Shown: positions 26,590-37,441, counted from the stretch's first letter. The stretch: DNA of 64,000 bases from Prochlorococcus marinus XMU1402 (GCF_017696205.1 NZ_JAAORD010000002.1:186001-250000); one strand, 5' to 3'. Numbers and translations are program-made. The notes: generated by a model from the sequence alone, not told the origin.

Positions 26590-28695
26590 TTACAAGCCAC
26601 TTACAAAATCAACCAATTTCCATGATTTATTAGAAAAACCTAAAGTATATTTAACTTTTAGCGGAGTCAATGATGTTTCATTAACAAATTCTCCTGAATT
26701 CTTTATTATTCTCTCTAGGTAATCTAATTCAGCTAAAACAACTATCCTAGAAGAAGTTTGAGATTCCAAATCTATCTTCAGGATTCGGGAATTAATTTCT
26801 TTATAGATTCCTTTCTTGATATCATTTTGTCGTTCTTCAATAGTTCTTTCAATCAAACCACTTCTAACAATATGGGAAAGATTAATTTCACCCTTTCTAG
26901 ATAAATAATTACTTTTATTTAGTAGCCATTGATTAATTAAACTACTTATATCATCTAAGGAAGGAGAGGCTTTAGTAAGTTTTTTAACTTTGATGGAATT
27001 AGTTTCAGTAGATTTTACAGGGATTGGTTTTAAGTTATTTGAAGGATTTTTTTTTATTTCTTGATTAATAGCTTTATCACTTAACTTTTGGTTTGTATCT
27101 GTAGATACTAAGGGTTTATCTAATATGGCTTCATCTTGAATAGAATTTTTAAAATTATTTCTTAAAAATCCAATGCCAATACCAAATGCAAATAATAATA
27201 AAAACGCATACAAGTATATCAACAATGGTGACCTACCAATAATTTCTTGATCATTCAAGAATTCCCCAAAACTAAACTTTAGTTCAGCAATTTTTTCAAT
27301 TAAAAACCTATAAAAATCTAATGTTTTATTCTTAAAAATTTCCTCATTAAATTTATTATCTTGGATATCGATTTTTTCGAACTTTTGTTTTATGCCACCT
27401 GGCAATGGTAATCTCCCTTCATCAAAATTAGTTACTTCGTTATCAAAATTTTGAGTAACTTTTGTAGTGGATTCTTTATTGAATTGTTGATTCTGAAAAT
27501 TTGGTCTAAATGAAGTTTTATTTGATTTCTTTTCTAATCTTTCAATAAATTCTTGAATTTCCCTGTCTTCAAACCAAGTATTTAAATCTACCTCTTTTGA
27601 TTCAATATCTCTATAACCAACTAACACATCGTTCTCTAACCAATTTTTACAGAAAATACATATTGCTTCTAGCTTATTTCCTGGATAGTTATTAAGCCAA
27701 TCTCGCAAATTATCGTCAGAACTACTTAAGAACCTAGCTGAGGCCTGATCAACATCTGCCAGAAGCAAGTCTAAACAGCCTATAAGAGGCATTGAATCAA
27801 GTCCTGATAAATTTAGTTTCTTCAGAATTCTTCTTGCTTCGAACAATTTTTCAGGCTGTCTTCTAGAGAAACCAAGTGCTGTCAAAGATAGAAAAGCCAA
27901 AAATCCAGCCTCTAATGAACCTCTTTTTTGTAATTCAAGAAACAACTCTATCTGTTCATCTACTGTCAGATATGACTTTATTTGTTGGAAAAAAGCTTCA
28001 AATTCTTGTTGATTTAGGTAATCTCCATATTCAGATTTATTGTTACCTTCTAAACCCCCTCTTTTAGTTATTAAATTTTCCAACATACTTAAACCTTTTT
28101 TATGAGACTCTTGATCATTTAAATCCCTACTAAGTAAGTCTAGGATCCTGTAAGGAAGCAGAGAAACCAAGTCTTCTTCAAGATCTTTCCTAATTTCAAC
28201 AAGCTTTCCCATTCTTTGCAGAAGTTGTATACCCTCTTGTAAAAAATCTGCAGCGTTGGAATACGATCTAAGCTTTTGTTCTTGAATTGCAGAGTCTCTA
28301 GCAGTTAATGCAGCCAATAAAGTTAGATCGGCTTCTCTACTACTACCTAAGGCTGGAGTTTGTGGAGGCTGCAAAGCTTTTCTTGCGATTTTAAAAGCTT
28401 CTTTTGGGGAACCTGATTCCCAAAGAAGTATCAAGCCTGCAACATCTCTATTTGAGGAAAACTCTAATCCAGAGACGCCATTTGATAATAAATTCTCATA
28501 TTCTCTCCTACTTTCTGGGTCAGTAAGCAAATCAGCGGTAAGTCGAAGCAACTCTGATCTTTGGGATAAAACTTCATAAGTAAAGCCTTCATTAGGTGTC
28601 TTATCCAACCGCAATTGAAAAGCTCTTAATATTTCCTCAGATGTTGCAGAGGGGCTTACGCCAATTAAACGAAAATGGTCTAATGGAAGTTCCAA
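26590..28695 (-). CDS. ftn2: Ftn2/ARC6-type cell division protein (ZipN, CdvN)
   Basis: A 701-residue protein with an N-terminal DnaJ-like domain (residues 1-70: LPLDHFRLIGVSPSATSEEIL), a long helical repeat region, one membrane helix near 475-495 (IYLYAFLLLFAFGIGIG) and a C-terminal ARC6-like IMS domain (KIDLESQTSSRIVVLAELDYLERI, LGFSNKSWKLVDFVSG). In cyanobacteria it anchors FtsZ at midcell and recruits other divisome proteins, taking over FtsA/ZipA roles. Start is TTG at 28693-28695. ftsZ and ftsQ lie farther right; no ftsA was seen. Confidence 0.88.
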   Translation of the reverse strand: MELPLDHFRLIGVSPSATSEEILRAFQLRLDKTPNEGFTYEVLSQRSELLRLTADLLTDPESRREYENLLSNGVSGLEFSSNRDVAGLILLWESGSPKEAFKIARKALQPPQTPALGSSREADLTLLAALTARDSAIQEQKLRSYSNAADFLQEGIQLLQRMGKLVEIRKDLEEDLVSLLPYRILDLLSRDLNDQESHKKGLSMLENLITKRGGLEGNNKSEYGDYLNQQEFEAFFQQIKSYLTVDEQIELFLELQKRGSLEAGFLAFLSLTALGFSRRQPEKLFEARRILKKLNLSGLDSMPLIGCLDLLLADVDQASARFLSSSDDNLRDWLNNYPGNKLEAICIFCKNWLENDVLVGYRDIESKEVDLNTWFEDREIQEFIERLEKKSNKTSFRPNFQNQQFNKESTTKVTQNFDNEVTNFDEGRLPLPGGIKQKFEKIDIQDNKFNEEIFKNKTLDFYRFLIEKIAELKFSFGEFLNDQEIIGRSPLLIYLYAFLLLFAFGIGIGFLRNNFKNSIQDEAILDKPLVSTDTNQKLSDKAINQEIKKNPSNNLKPIPVKSTETNSIKVKKLTKASPSLDDISSLINQWLLNKSNYLSRKGEINLSHIVRSGLIERTIEERQNDIKKGIYKEINSRILKIDLESQTSSRIVVLAELDYLERIIKNSGEFVNETSLTPLKVKYTLGFSNKSWKLVDFVSGL

Positions 28696-28843
28696 ACAAA
28701 TATCCTATTGAAAATTCTTAGACAAATTTTATCAAGTTAAAAATTTTTTTCATAAGGTCATACAGAGTTATTAAAAAAAATCATGAAAATTGACCTTCAC
28801 AGCTTAGAATGTTAACAAATCAAAACTTCATTAAGGTATTTTC

Positions 28844-29881
28844 TTGGAAACACACGTAGAAAGAATTTCAAATCTTCAAGATATAAAAAAAGCCGAATTA
28901 GATCGAGAAACAGGGTTATTTCTTTATGAAGATATGATACTTGGCCGCAGATTCGAAGATAAGTGTGCAGAAATGTACTACAGAGGAAAAATGTTTGGTT
29001 TCGTTCATTTATATAACGGCCAGGAAGCTATTAGCACTGGTGTAATTGGTGCCATGAAAAAGAAACACGATTGGTTTTGTAGTACCTACCGCGATCATGT
29101 ACATGCACTTAGTGCAGGTGTTCCCTCTTTTGAAGTAATGAGCGAACTTTTTGGTAAAGCTACAGGTTGTAGTAAAGGCAGAGGTGGATCCATGCACTTA
29201 TTCTCAAGAGAGCATCACTTGTTGGGAGGATACGCATTTATTGGGGAAGGCATTCCAGTTGCTTTAGGAGCAGCCTTTTCAAGTAAATATAAAAAAGAGG
29301 TTGCTGGTAATAATAGTAGTGACTCGGTAACTGCAGCATTCTTCGGAGATGGAACTTGCAATAATGGACAGTTTTTTGAATGTTTGAATATGGCCCAATT
29401 ATGGAAATTACCCATAATCTTTGTTGTTGAAAACAATAAATGGGCTATTGGAATGGCCCATGATAGAGCAACCAGCAATCCTGAAATTTGGAGAAAAGCC
29501 TCTGCTTTCGGTATGCATGGTGAGGAAGTTGACGGAATGGATGTATTGGCTGTTAGAGGGGCTGCACAAAGAGCAATTGAGCGAGCTAGAGCAGGAGAGG
29601 GTCCCACCCTTTTAGAATGTTTGACCTATAGATACAGAGGACATTCACTTGCAGATCCTGATGAATTAAGGTCTGAAAAAGAGAAGGATTTCTGGGGAAA
29701 AAGAGATCCTATCAAGAAATTAGCTCAAGAAATTATTGATAAAAAATTTGCAACGCAAGAAGAATTAAAAAGTATTGAAAAGAAAATTGATATAGAAATA
29801 TCAGAAGCTGTTAAAAATGCTTTAGAGGCACCTGAACCTCCTTCTAAAGAGTTAACTAAATATATTTGGGCCGAAGATTAA
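28844..29881 (+). CDS. pdhA: Pyruvate dehydrogenase E1 component, alpha subunit
   Basis: The 345-residue subunit binds thiamine diphosphate through GDGTCNNG, with the NN end 30 residues on at VVENN (about 168-198). [17 protein letters not shown] and [13 protein letters not shown] (phosphorylation-loop region of the family) are also present. It decarboxylates pyruvate and passes acetyl to E2; E3 is encoded at 38397. The only fitting start is TTG at 28844. Its stop directly abuts the stop of the convergent sigma-factor gene with no spacer. Confidence 0.96.
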   Translation: METHVERISNLQDIKKAELDRETGLFLYEDMILGRRFEDKCAEMYYRGKMFGFVHLYNGQEAISTGVIGAMKKKHDWFCSTYRDHVHALSAGVPSFEVMSELFGKATGCSKGRGGSMHLFSREHHLLGGYAFIGEGIPVALGAAFSSKYKKEVAGNNSSDSVTAAFFGDGTCNNGQFFECLNMAQLWKLPIIFVVENNKWAIGMAHDRATSNPEIWRKASAFGMHGEEVDGMDVLAVRGAAQRAIERARAGEGPTLLECLTYRYRGHSLADPDELRSEKEKDFWGKRDPIKKLAQEIIDKKFATQEELKSIEKKIDIEISEAVKNALEAPEPPSKELTKYIWAED

Positions 29882-30823
29882 TTAAATTCCACTGGGTAAC
29901 TTTCTGGTTAAATTTCTTAATTTTCTTAATGCCTTCAATTCAACTTGTCTTACTCTCTCCCTAGAAACTTCAAGTAATCTTCCTATCTCAGCAAGTGTAT
30001 GCCTCTCATTGCCATCAAGGCCAAATCGTAATTTAAGTACATGTTGTTCTTGCTCGCTTAGATGGCTTAACCACATACCAAGTTGCTCTTGATGCATTTT
30101 CTGTTCAACTTGATCTAAAGGTTCTTCATTGTTACTATCGGCAATTAAATCACCTAGGAAGCTCCTACCATCATCACCATTAACAGGAGCATCCAAACTA
30201 CTTGTTGATAAAGCTTGTCTTAAAACAGAATCTAATTCTTCCACATCAATATCCATAGCTTCTGCAATCTCAATTCTGCTTGGCATGGCACCAAGTTTAT
30301 GCGCTAAATCTCTACTAACTTTTCTGATGGATGCCAATCTTTCGCTTAGATGAACAGGTAAACGTATGGTCCTAGATTGACAAGCTATTGCTCTTGTCAT
30401 ACTTTGCCTGATCCACCAAAATGCATAAGTTGAAAATTTATACCCTCTTTTTGGATCAAATTTTTCAACGGCCCTTTCGAGCCCGAGAGAGCCTTCTTGA
30501 ACTAAATCTAAAAGTTCTAGTCCCTTGCCTTGATATTTTTTTGCAACACTGACTACTAATCTTAAATTGGCCTCCATCATTCTATCTTTAGCTCTTTTAC
30601 CAACTTTTATATTTCTTTTTTCTTGAGAGGTGAATTCTTTATTTTTTTCGTTTAATTGACCGTCTTCTGTGAGAATCATCATTTTTTGAACTTGGTTACC
30701 CAATTCAATCTCCTCATCTGGAGTTAGGAGAGGACGACGACCGATCTCCGATAAGTACCAACTTATAGAGTCTTTGCCTCTTCTTTTATGAGTTTCAGTT
30801 GGTGTTGGTACTGATGAAGACAT
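29882..30823 (-). CDS. Group 2 RNA polymerase sigma factor (RpoD-like)
   Basis: The 313-residue protein has sigma regions 1.2 (DSISWYLSEIGRRPLLTPDEE), 2 (LLDLVQEGSLGLERAVEKFDP, FSTYAFWWIRQSMTRAI), 3 (RLPVHLSERLASIRKV) and 4 (LAEIGRLLEVSRERVRQVE). It lacks the long region 1.1 and nonconserved insert of the primary sigma, so it is a group 2 factor of the type that cyanobacteria use for light, nutrient or circadian responses. The closest named paralogue (SigB, C, D or E) cannot be told. DNA-contact residues in 2.4 and 4.2 appear intact. Confidence 0.92.
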   Translation of the reverse strand: MSSSVPTPTETHKRRGKDSISWYLSEIGRRPLLTPDEEIELGNQVQKMMILTEDGQLNEKNKEFTSQEKRNIKVGKRAKDRMMEANLRLVVSVAKKYQGKGLELLDLVQEGSLGLERAVEKFDPKRGYKFSTYAFWWIRQSMTRAIACQSRTIRLPVHLSERLASIRKVSRDLAHKLGAMPSRIEIAEAMDIDVEELDSVLRQALSTSSLDAPVNGDDGRSFLGDLIADSNNEEPLDQVEQKMHQEQLGMWLSHLSEQEQHVLKLRFGLDGNERHTLAEIGRLLEVSRERVRQVELKALRKLRNLTRKLPSGI

Positions 30824-30961
30824 TTCTGACCTAGTAAGGTATTAAAACTCTCCTATATTTTTTAATAAACCGCCAAATATTTAATATCTGCTTCAGATTT
30901 CAGGTAATAATTGTACATAAATGTGTTTAAAGCTAAAAATAACTCTCTTAAATTGTTTCTT

Positions 30962-32527
30962 TCAAGATATTTGTCTCGTTTTCCTATTTCTCATTAATTT
31001 AGATAATTCATCACCAATAGCATAAGCATTTGAGCCTGTTTTACACTTTGATGCAGCAAAAGAATGTAGAAGTACGTATTTAGTAAAAAAATCCGTTGTT
31101 ATTTTTTTACAAAGGGTCAAATCAATAGCAGAACTGCCAGCTATAAATCCAGATAAAAGATCGCCTAATCCTGCTCTAGCAGTCTGAGAATCAGTCCCAA
31201 AAAGTTGCCATGCTTTTTCATCATCAGCAACTATGCTGTTAGCTCCTTTTAACAAAACACTTATATTAAATTCTTTGGCCGCTTTAAGGGCTAGTCCAAC
31301 ATTAGTCTCACCTTCTATATTAGGAAATAACCTTGAAAATTCCTTAATATGAGGTGTAATCCATGTTTGAAATTTTCTTTCTATAAAGAATTTTGATCCT
31401 AATTTTGATTCAGAAATTCTATTAAGTGCATCTGCATCTAAAATCAATAATCCTTTAAAACCTATAAGGTAGTCTTTTGATTTTTGCCAATCATCATTAT
31501 CAATTCCTATCCCTGGACCTACAGCTAATGAGTCATATAAATTTAGATCAATATTTTTTAGTGCGCTGAACAAGGATGCATTACCATTTTGATTAGTTGT
31601 CATAGTTCCTTTTAAAACTATTTCCGGAGCGACTTGCCAAATAGATTCAGCTACTAATTCAGGCAGAACCGCAGAGATAAAACCAGCTCCACTTGATATT
31701 GCTCCTCTTAATGATAAGTATGCAGCCCCTGGATATTTTTCACTTCCAGCAATTATTAATGTTCGTCCTCTTTTGTATTTATTAGAATTTTTTGGTAAAG
31801 AAGGTAAATCAATATTTTTTAAATCTTTGTAAGTAACGTTAATAATTTTTTTCTCAATCTTAGATAACTTATTAATAGGCACCCCAATATCTATATGGTG
31901 CAATTCTCCAATAAAAGGTAAAGCAGAATCTTGAGTTAACCCAATCTTATTAAGACCAATAACTAAGGTATAGTCTGCCTTTACTGCGTTATCAAAAAAA
32001 GGCTCTCCTTTATCAGGACATAATCCTGTTGGAATATCAATACTTATTACCTTGCCATATTTGTTATGAAATTTTTGATTAAAAAGTTTAATTAATGTAT
32101 TATCGACTTTTCTTTTTTGATTATTACCAAAAACTGCATCAATCCAAAGTTCTTTCCCATTTGGATCAGGGCGCTCTACTAATTTTGTGACGCCAATAGA
32201 TGTAAGATAATTAAGGTGATTATTTGTTGATGTTTTTTTTATCGTGAATGGGCACCATACCTGGACATAAAAACCATTCAAAAAAAGCTCTCTAGCTATT
32301 ACGGCACCATCACCACCATTATGCCCAGGGCCTATAAAAACAGTTATTCCATGCTTGAGAAGAGGTTTCTTTTTTAAGAGCCATCTACTAATTTGGATTC
32401 CTGCTTTTTCCATCAATGCTTCTTGTGGCATTCCATCAGAAAACATTTCTTTCTCTAATTTCAACATTTGCTTTGAATCAACAATTAAATGTTTTGAGTC
32501 AATTGTTGGCCATACAATTTTGTTCAT
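30962..32527 (-). CDS. nnrD: Bifunctional NAD(P)H-hydrate epimerase / ADP-dependent NAD(P)H-hydrate dehydratase
   Basis: A 521-residue fusion that repairs hydrated NAD(P)H. The N-terminal YjeF (NnrE) domain has [18 protein letters not shown] near 62-79 and SIDIPTGL. The C-terminal NnrD kinase-like domain has [35 protein letters not shown] and [13 protein letters not shown]; the last differs from the usual GTGD by a Leu for Thr while the Asp is kept. ATG start at 32525-32527. It is divergent from mnmA with only 46 bp between starts. Confidence 0.92.
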   Translation of the reverse strand: MNKIVWPTIDSKHLIVDSKQMLKLEKEMFSDGMPQEALMEKAGIQISRWLLKKKPLLKHGITVFIGPGHNGGDGAVIARELFLNGFYVQVWCPFTIKKTSTNNHLNYLTSIGVTKLVERPDPNGKELWIDAVFGNNQKRKVDNTLIKLFNQKFHNKYGKVISIDIPTGLCPDKGEPFFDNAVKADYTLVIGLNKIGLTQDSALPFIGELHHIDIGVPINKLSKIEKKIINVTYKDLKNIDLPSLPKNSNKYKRGRTLIIAGSEKYPGAAYLSLRGAISSGAGFISAVLPELVAESIWQVAPEIVLKGTMTTNQNGNASLFSALKNIDLNLYDSLAVGPGIGIDNDDWQKSKDYLIGFKGLLILDADALNRISESKLGSKFFIERKFQTWITPHIKEFSRLFPNIEGETNVGLALKAAKEFNISVLLKGANSIVADDEKAWQLFGTDSQTARAGLGDLLSGFIAGSSAIDLTLCKKITTDFFTKYVLLHSFAASKCKTGSNAYAIGDELSKLMRNRKTRQIS

Positions 32528-32573
32528 AATTAGTACAAAGCAATTTAGGTACTGTTCAAAAATTCAAACTTCC

Positions 32574-33728
32574 ATGTTAAAGACACAAAAGGATAAAAAA
32601 TCAGAGAACTGTTTTTCTAATAATAAAACTAAGAAGAAGAAAAATATTATTGTAGGTCTTTCCGGTGGCGTAGATAGTTCCCTTTCAGCTGCTCTTCTTG
32701 TAGAAAGAGGCTGGAATGTTGAGGGACTAACTCTTTGGCTGATGAAAGGAGAAGGCTCTTGTTGTTCTGAAGGATTAGTAGATGCTGCTGGCCTTTGTGA
32801 AGATTTGGGAATTAATCATAAAATAATAGACTCAAGAGAAATTTTCGAAAGAGAGGTAATTAAAAAAACTACTGAAAGCTATGAGAAAGGATTCACTCCA
32901 CTTCCATGTTCGATGTGCAACAAGAATGTGAAGTTTGAAGAAATGCTTAATTACGCATTAAACAAAAAAGACTTTACTCATATTGCGACTGGACATTATG
33001 CAAGGATAAAAAAATCATCTTATGCTGAAACGCTTGATTATAAGAGCTTTGTATTTAAGGACTTCCTTCTTCTCAGAGGTGCTGACGAAAACAAAGACCA
33101 AAGTTATTTTCTTTATTCTCTTTCACAAGAAGTACTAAGCAGATTAGAATTTCCTCTTGGTGAAATGAAAAAAGAAGAAACAAGAAAGGAAGCCCTAAGA
33201 TTAGGCCTTAGAACTGCTCAAAAACCAGAAAGTCAAGATTTATGCTTAGTTGAGCATTATGGATCAATGCAGAGATTCATCGACAAACATATTGAACTCA
33301 AAGAAGGAGAAATTGTGCATGTAAATGGGAAAGTCCTAGGAATGCACAATGGTATTCAGCACTTTACGGTAGGTCAAAGAAAAGGTTTGGGAATCGCTTG
33401 GCCGGAACCATTATATGTGAAAAGTCTAGACAGGGTAAAAAACATAGTTTATGTAGCAGATAAAAGTGATCTATTTAATAGCGAAGCAATAATTACTAAT
33501 GTTAACTGGGTTTCAATAGAAGAACCTAAACAAGAGATAGAAGTAGAAGCACAAATCAGATATAGAAGTCATCCAGTAAAGGGAACTTTAATTCCTTTGA
33601 AAAATTTTGATAATCCAACGTCAACATTTAAATTAATTTTTGAAGAAAGTCAAAGTTCGGTAACGCCCGGACAAGCTGCAGTTTTTTATAAAGGAGAAAT
33701 TTTATTAGGTGGCGGATTAATTAATTAA
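32574..33728 (+). CDS. mnmA: tRNA-specific 2-thiouridylase MnmA
   Basis: A 384-residue enzyme that thiolates U34 of tRNA. The PP-loop [10 protein letters not shown] lies near residue 27, after a Lys-rich leader; the catalytic Cys pair is in [11 protein letters not shown] and SQDLCLV, with [16 protein letters not shown] and the C-terminal [10 protein letters not shown] element. The frame is open for another 219 bp upstream inside nnrD, but that part is antisense to nnrD and has no family match, so ATG 32574 is chosen. It overlaps the convergent lnt stop by 8 bp. Confidence 0.95.
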   Translation: MLKTQKDKKSENCFSNNKTKKKKNIIVGLSGGVDSSLSAALLVERGWNVEGLTLWLMKGEGSCCSEGLVDAAGLCEDLGINHKIIDSREIFEREVIKKTTESYEKGFTPLPCSMCNKNVKFEEMLNYALNKKDFTHIATGHYARIKKSSYAETLDYKSFVFKDFLLLRGADENKDQSYFLYSLSQEVLSRLEFPLGEMKKEETRKEALRLGLRTAQKPESQDLCLVEHYGSMQRFIDKHIELKEGEIVHVNGKVLGMHNGIQHFTVGQRKGLGIAWPEPLYVKSLDRVKNIVYVADKSDLFNSEAIITNVNWVSIEEPKQEIEVEAQIRYRSHPVKGTLIPLKNFDNPTSTFKLIFEESQSSVTPGQAAVFYKGEILLGGGLIN

Positions 33729-35208
33729 TTTTCCAAAAGAGATTTAATCCCATGAAAAATATAAACAATAACAAAACAGGTTTATCTCCAAATTTTGTAT
33801 AGAAGGTCTTGTCGGATGAAAAATTAGGGAAAACTACTTTATTTTGCTCCACATTAAAATCCAGAAGTTGGATGATTTTCCCATCATCCCTTACTAAACC
33901 CGAAGGACCAGTATTTGATACTAGTAAATTATCTTTTTTATTTTCAATACTTCTCAATCTTGCCAAAGACAGGAATTGATTATAAAGCTTAGTTGGATAG
34001 GGATCTAAATTTGCGACAGTTATTATTAGTTTTGCACCGCTATTAATAGCCTTTCTTATTTTCAATCCATCACTAATTTCATAACAAATAGCCACTGCTA
34101 GAGGTTGTGTAAATTTAGGATCAAAAAATCTTGAATCAGATCCTGGTTGAATTCCTCCTACTGCAGATAATCCTTTTGAAAAACTTTCTAAAAATCTTGG
34201 TATTTTTTCACCTAACGGGACAAGTCTATTTTTATCTATAAAAGAAGTAAAAGATTTTTCTCCAACTTGAAATCCGAGTAAAGAACTTCTTAACTCATTT
34301 TTTGAATTTCTGAAACCTCCTGCTAGGGTATCAACCTTAATGCCTTTAGATAAATAAAAATTTTTAGGTAGAGTTCCTTCAGGAGCAACAAGAAGTTTTA
34401 CTTTGTTGGATAAAGCATATTTTTGAGCGATAGATTGTTTTTCCTTAATAAATTCATCTTCTATTTTTAATTTTTCTCTAGTTGGTAAATTCGTTTGCCA
34501 AATAGCAACTGGATATTCATAATTTCTTTCTATTGGAGTTTTTAAACCTCCAAATAAATGCAAGAAAATAATAAACAAAAGTCCTAAAAAAAATGTTTTT
34601 TTAAAGTATTTTTTTCTTATCCATCTCTCGTGACTTATGAAAATCCAAAATCCAATCATTAGTTGTACTACACATAAACCGCTCGCACCAACCCATCTTG
34701 CCAAACCAGCAAGATATAGATCACCCGGGACAAGACTCTCTCCTAAACCTATCCAAAATAAAGGTGTTTGAGAAAGTATCAACTCACCCATGCCCCAAGT
34801 CAGAGATAAAAAAAATACTTTTACAGTTAAAGGTAATATTTTCATTTTAAAAACATCCTCTTTCCAGAGAATCATTTCAACTAGGTATCCCCATAGATAA
34901 ACTAATAATCCACCCAAAAAAGCACAAAATAATAATATTGAAATGGTGATTATTAAACTTGCAAGCCATGAAAATCCAAGCCATGTCAATGGATGAAGAT
35001 CGTATAACCATGAATGACTTATTAAAACAAAGAAAAAACCCCACCAAAAATTTGCTGTTTTTCTCTCACTTTTCTTCCATAAAATAAATAAAGATATCGG
35101 CATAAAAATAAGCCAAAAGTGAGTTGAAACAGAAATTCCTCCTAGAATTCCTGCTAAACAAGAGCAAAAATATTGTCTTAAACTTTTAATTTGAGTCGAG
35201 ACTAACAA
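33721..35208 (-). CDS. lnt: Apolipoprotein N-acyltransferase
   Basis: A 495-residue membrane enzyme that adds the third acyl chain to bacterial lipoproteins. Six to seven hydrophobic helices fill the first 220 residues and one closes the C-terminus. Between them is a nitrilase-type domain with the Glu in APEGTLP, the Lys in PLGEKIP and the Cys in AVAICYE, the E-K-C triad. Start is TTG at 35206-35208. It ends overlapping mnmA and is divergent from the FKBP gene. Family length is about 500, so it is complete. Confidence 0.9.
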   Translation of the reverse strand: MLVSTQIKSLRQYFCSCLAGILGGISVSTHFWLIFMPISLFILWKKSERKTANFWWGFFFVLISHSWLYDLHPLTWLGFSWLASLIITISILLFCAFLGGLLVYLWGYLVEMILWKEDVFKMKILPLTVKVFFLSLTWGMGELILSQTPLFWIGLGESLVPGDLYLAGLARWVGASGLCVVQLMIGFWIFISHERWIRKKYFKKTFFLGLLFIIFLHLFGGLKTPIERNYEYPVAIWQTNLPTREKLKIEDEFIKEKQSIAQKYALSNKVKLLVAPEGTLPKNFYLSKGIKVDTLAGGFRNSKNELRSSLLGFQVGEKSFTSFIDKNRLVPLGEKIPRFLESFSKGLSAVGGIQPGSDSRFFDPKFTQPLAVAICYEISDGLKIRKAINSGAKLIITVANLDPYPTKLYNQFLSLARLRSIENKKDNLLVSNTGPSGLVRDDGKIIQLLDFNVEQNKVVFPNFSSDKTFYTKFGDKPVLLLFIFFMGLNLFWKIN

Positions 35209-35294
35209 TCTAAAATTACAAAATTAAACTTATAATCACCCATTTATTGTACCTTTATTCTGTAAAATTAGATTTAGTAACTTTCAAAATCTAA

Positions 35295-35867
35295 GTGAAA
35301 GAAGTCTTTATTAGTTTTGCAATTTTTGTTTTCTGTGTTTCATTAACTCTTTTCAGTCAATTTAATTCACCACAAGTTGTTAATGCTACTGAATCAGAAA
35401 TTCAGTCAGTTCAAAAAACACCTGTTGCAAAATCATCAAATGTTTCAAATAATAATTTATTTGAATTAGACCCATCAGATCCAAACCCTATACTTTTCGC
35501 TATGGCAGAAGAAACACCATTAGATAGCAACTCAAGGACTACAGAAAGTGGCCTAATTATTGCGGATATTGTGAATGGGGAGGGTGATGAAGCCAAACCA
35601 GGGCAGACAGTTACCGTTAATTACACTGGAACTCTAGAAGACGGAACACAATTTGATACAAGTATCGGAAGAGCTCCATTCAGCTTTCCCTTGGGTGCTG
35701 GAAGAGTAATAAAAGGTTGGGACGAAGGTGTGGCAGGTATGAAGGTTGGAGGAAAAAGACAATTAACAATTCCTCCAGAACTTGGTTACGGATCAAGAGG
35801 GGCAGGAAATGTGATTCCTGCCAATGCAACTTTAATATTTGAAGTTGAATTATTAAAAGTCAATTAA
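35295..35867 (+). CDS. Exported FKBP-type peptidyl-prolyl cis-trans isomerase
   Basis: The 190-residue protein begins with a hydrophobic signal sequence (residues 4-20) and an NATES processing region, then an 80-residue linker and an FKBP domain (about 85-190) with [40 protein letters not shown] and [18 protein letters not shown]. It should act in the periplasm or thylakoid lumen on prolyl bonds of folding proteins. GTG start at 35295. It lies 78 bp upstream of sodN on the same strand; a link to NiSOD is possible but unproven. Confidence 0.9.
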   Translation: MKEVFISFAIFVFCVSLTLFSQFNSPQVVNATESEIQSVQKTPVAKSSNVSNNNLFELDPSDPNPILFAMAEETPLDSNSRTTESGLIIADIVNGEGDEAKPGQTVTVNYTGTLEDGTQFDTSIGRAPFSFPLGAGRVIKGWDEGVAGMKVGGKRQLTIPPELGYGSRGAGNVIPANATLIFEVELLKVN

Positions 35868-35945
35868 ATTAGGTAAGAAAAATATCTAAGACTTTTCAAT
35901 TTTGTTAATCTCCAAGTAATATATAAACAACATCAAATATTTGAA

Positions 35946-36419
35946 ATGCTAAGTAAATTCATCAATTCTTTTCTAGATAAAAAATCCCCATTGACAGTCC
36001 ATGCTCACTGTGATGGGCCTTGTGGTGTTTATGATCCAGCTTCTACGAGAGTTGCTGCTGAAGCAGTTTTATCAATGACAAAAAAACTCATTGCATTAGA
36101 AGCCCCTTCTAGCACTGATACAGCAGAGTGGGCTGCATACAGTAATACATTTTCAAGATATGTTGCAGTTAAAGAAGAGCAAGCAAAAGAAACAAAGAAA
36201 GAAATCCTAATTTTGTGGACAGATTACTTTAAGCCTGTTCATTTGGAAACATATCCAGACTTACATGAAACCATTTGGAAGGCGGCTAAATTATGCAGTG
36301 CATGCAAAGTTAATATTGATTTAGCTCAAGCTGAAGAACTTATGAGTTATGTAGAAAAGATTCATAATATATTCTGGGCATCAAAAGGAAGATCAGACGC
36401 TTTTGTAAAAGCTAGTTAA
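35946..36419 (+). CDS. sodN: Nickel-containing superoxide dismutase
   Basis: A 157-residue precursor. A 20-residue pro-sequence (MLSKFINSFLDKKSPLTVHA) ends just before HCDGPCGVYDP, the nickel hook: after cleavage His becomes residue 1, with Cys2 and Cys6 as thiolate ligands. The rest is a four-helix bundle. It removes superoxide without iron, which suits life in iron-poor ocean water. The maturation peptidase follows directly and a probable nickel permease is convergent, making a self-contained module. Confidence 0.97.
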   Translation: MLSKFINSFLDKKSPLTVHAHCDGPCGVYDPASTRVAAEAVLSMTKKLIALEAPSSTDTAEWAAYSNTFSRYVAVKEEQAKETKKEILILWTDYFKPVHLETYPDLHETIWKAAKLCSACKVNIDLAQAEELMSYVEKIHNIFWASKGRSDAFVKAS

Positions 36420-36467
36420 ATTATTAACTTCAAATATTTTTATGAATTTCTTCTTTTTCTTTTAAGG

Positions 36468-36764
36468 CTGAGAGAAGTAGCAAAAATTGTAAATAATTCA
36501 ATGTCACCTACCTTTAAGGAAGGTGATATAGTCTTTTACAAAAAATATTTAATTAATAAATCTAATCTTAAGGTTGGTCAAGTTGTCATCTTTAGGCATC
36601 CGATACAAGACAGAATACAAATTAAAAGAATAAAGCAAATAAAAGAAAATTGTATTGAAGTAATTGGAGACAACTCAAAATATAGTAATGATAGTAAATC
36701 TTTCGGCTTTATTCAAAATGAAAAAATTTTAGGTATCGTAACGTCGAAAATATTAAAGTTTTAA
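36468..36764 (+). CDS. sodX: Nickel-SOD maturation peptidase (S26 signal-peptidase-like), start unresolved
   Basis: A small S26-type peptidase. The catalytic Ser is in NNSMSPTF and the Lys in IKRIKQI, with HPIQDRIQIKRI and VIGDNSKYSNDSKSFG following the family. The only ATG in frame (36501) comes immediately after that Ser, so it cannot be the real start. The open frame continues upstream to a TAA at 36417, through a hydrophobic LLFLLRLREVAKIV stretch typical of the family, but has no ATG, GTG or TTG; a CTG at 36468 is used here as the boundary. An out-of-frame ATG at 36442 would need a -1 shift at the T-rich tract. It presumably cuts the SodN pro-sequence. Confidence 0.75.
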   Translation: MREVAKIVNNSMSPTFKEGDIVFYKKYLINKSNLKVGQVVIFRHPIQDRIQIKRIKQIKENCIEVIGDNSKYSNDSKSFGFIQNEKILGIVTSKILKF

Positions 36765-36769
36765 ATTAT

Positions 36770-37441
36770 TTAATTCAAAAAAACAGAAGCACTTCTTTGA
36801 ATCCAAAATAATCCCAAAGAAAAGGAAAGCCCTCCTGCTCCAGCTATTAATCTTTTAATAAATTTTTGACTTGCTTTAAAGATGGTAAAAGATATTAAAC
36901 AAGTAAAAAGATTCATACTTATTAGTGAACCAATCAAATATGAAATCAAATATAAGCAAGCACTTATTAAAGGTAGTGCTAAAGCAGGAAGAACTGCCAG
37001 AAAATGTGAACCTCCAGCTACACCGTGTAGCAAGCCTAAACCAGTCAAAGCATGTGAGTGCTTATTATTATTTTTTTGTTCCTTAACATGCAAGTGAAAG
37101 TGACGATGAGCAATTCCATTAGAATGCTTATGGGAATGAGAGTGGATACTTAATTGAAAAGAATTTTTTATAGCAAATACTCCAACAATTAGAAGAGAAA
37201 TTCCAACTAGGAATTCGGCAATATTAGAAAATCTGTTTAATGGCGTAATATCCTTAATAACAATCGCTAGAAAAGCTAACAAGAGGACACCTGAAGAGTG
37301 TCCCAAGCCCCATGAGAAACTATTTTTAAGAGCTTTTTGGGGATTATTAATCGCTGATGGTGCCATTGCAATTAGATGATCAGCGCCACTAACTACATGC
37401 ACAAATCCTGCAACTATACCTGTTAAAATTACAGCCTGCAT
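36770..37441 (-). CDS. Probable nickel permease (HupE/UreJ/NicO-like, His-rich loop)
   Basis: A 223-residue membrane protein with about six helices. HVVSGADHLIAMAP in the first helix region, GLGHSSGVLLL and LGLLHGVAGGSHFLAVLP are reminiscent of Ni/Co transporters with His/Asp metal motifs. The central loop is very His-rich (HSHSHKHSNGIAHRHFHLH). The frame is open a further 33 codons, but the ATG at 37439-37441 is preferred because the longer form runs into trpC. It converges on the SodN peptidase gene 5 bp away; supplying Ni2+ to SodN is inferred from position. Confidence 0.78.
   Translation of the reverse strand: MQAVILTGIVAGFVHVVSGADHLIAMAPSAINNPQKALKNSFSWGLGHSSGVLLLAFLAIVIKDITPLNRFSNIAEFLVGISLLIVGVFAIKNSFQLSIHSHSHKHSNGIAHRHFHLHVKEQKNNNKHSHALTGLGLLHGVAGGSHFLAVLPALALPLISACLYLISYLIGSLISMNLFTCLISFTIFKASQKFIKRLIAGAGGLSFSLGLFWIQRSASVFLN

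Noticed and set aside
29215-29607. 130-aa minus-strand frame over pdhA
   Set aside because: Antisense shadow of a firmly assigned gene.
32355-32573. N-terminal extension of mnmA into nnrD
   Set aside because: Open in frame but antisense to nnrD and without any MnmA-like sequence; the ATG at 32574 fits the family.
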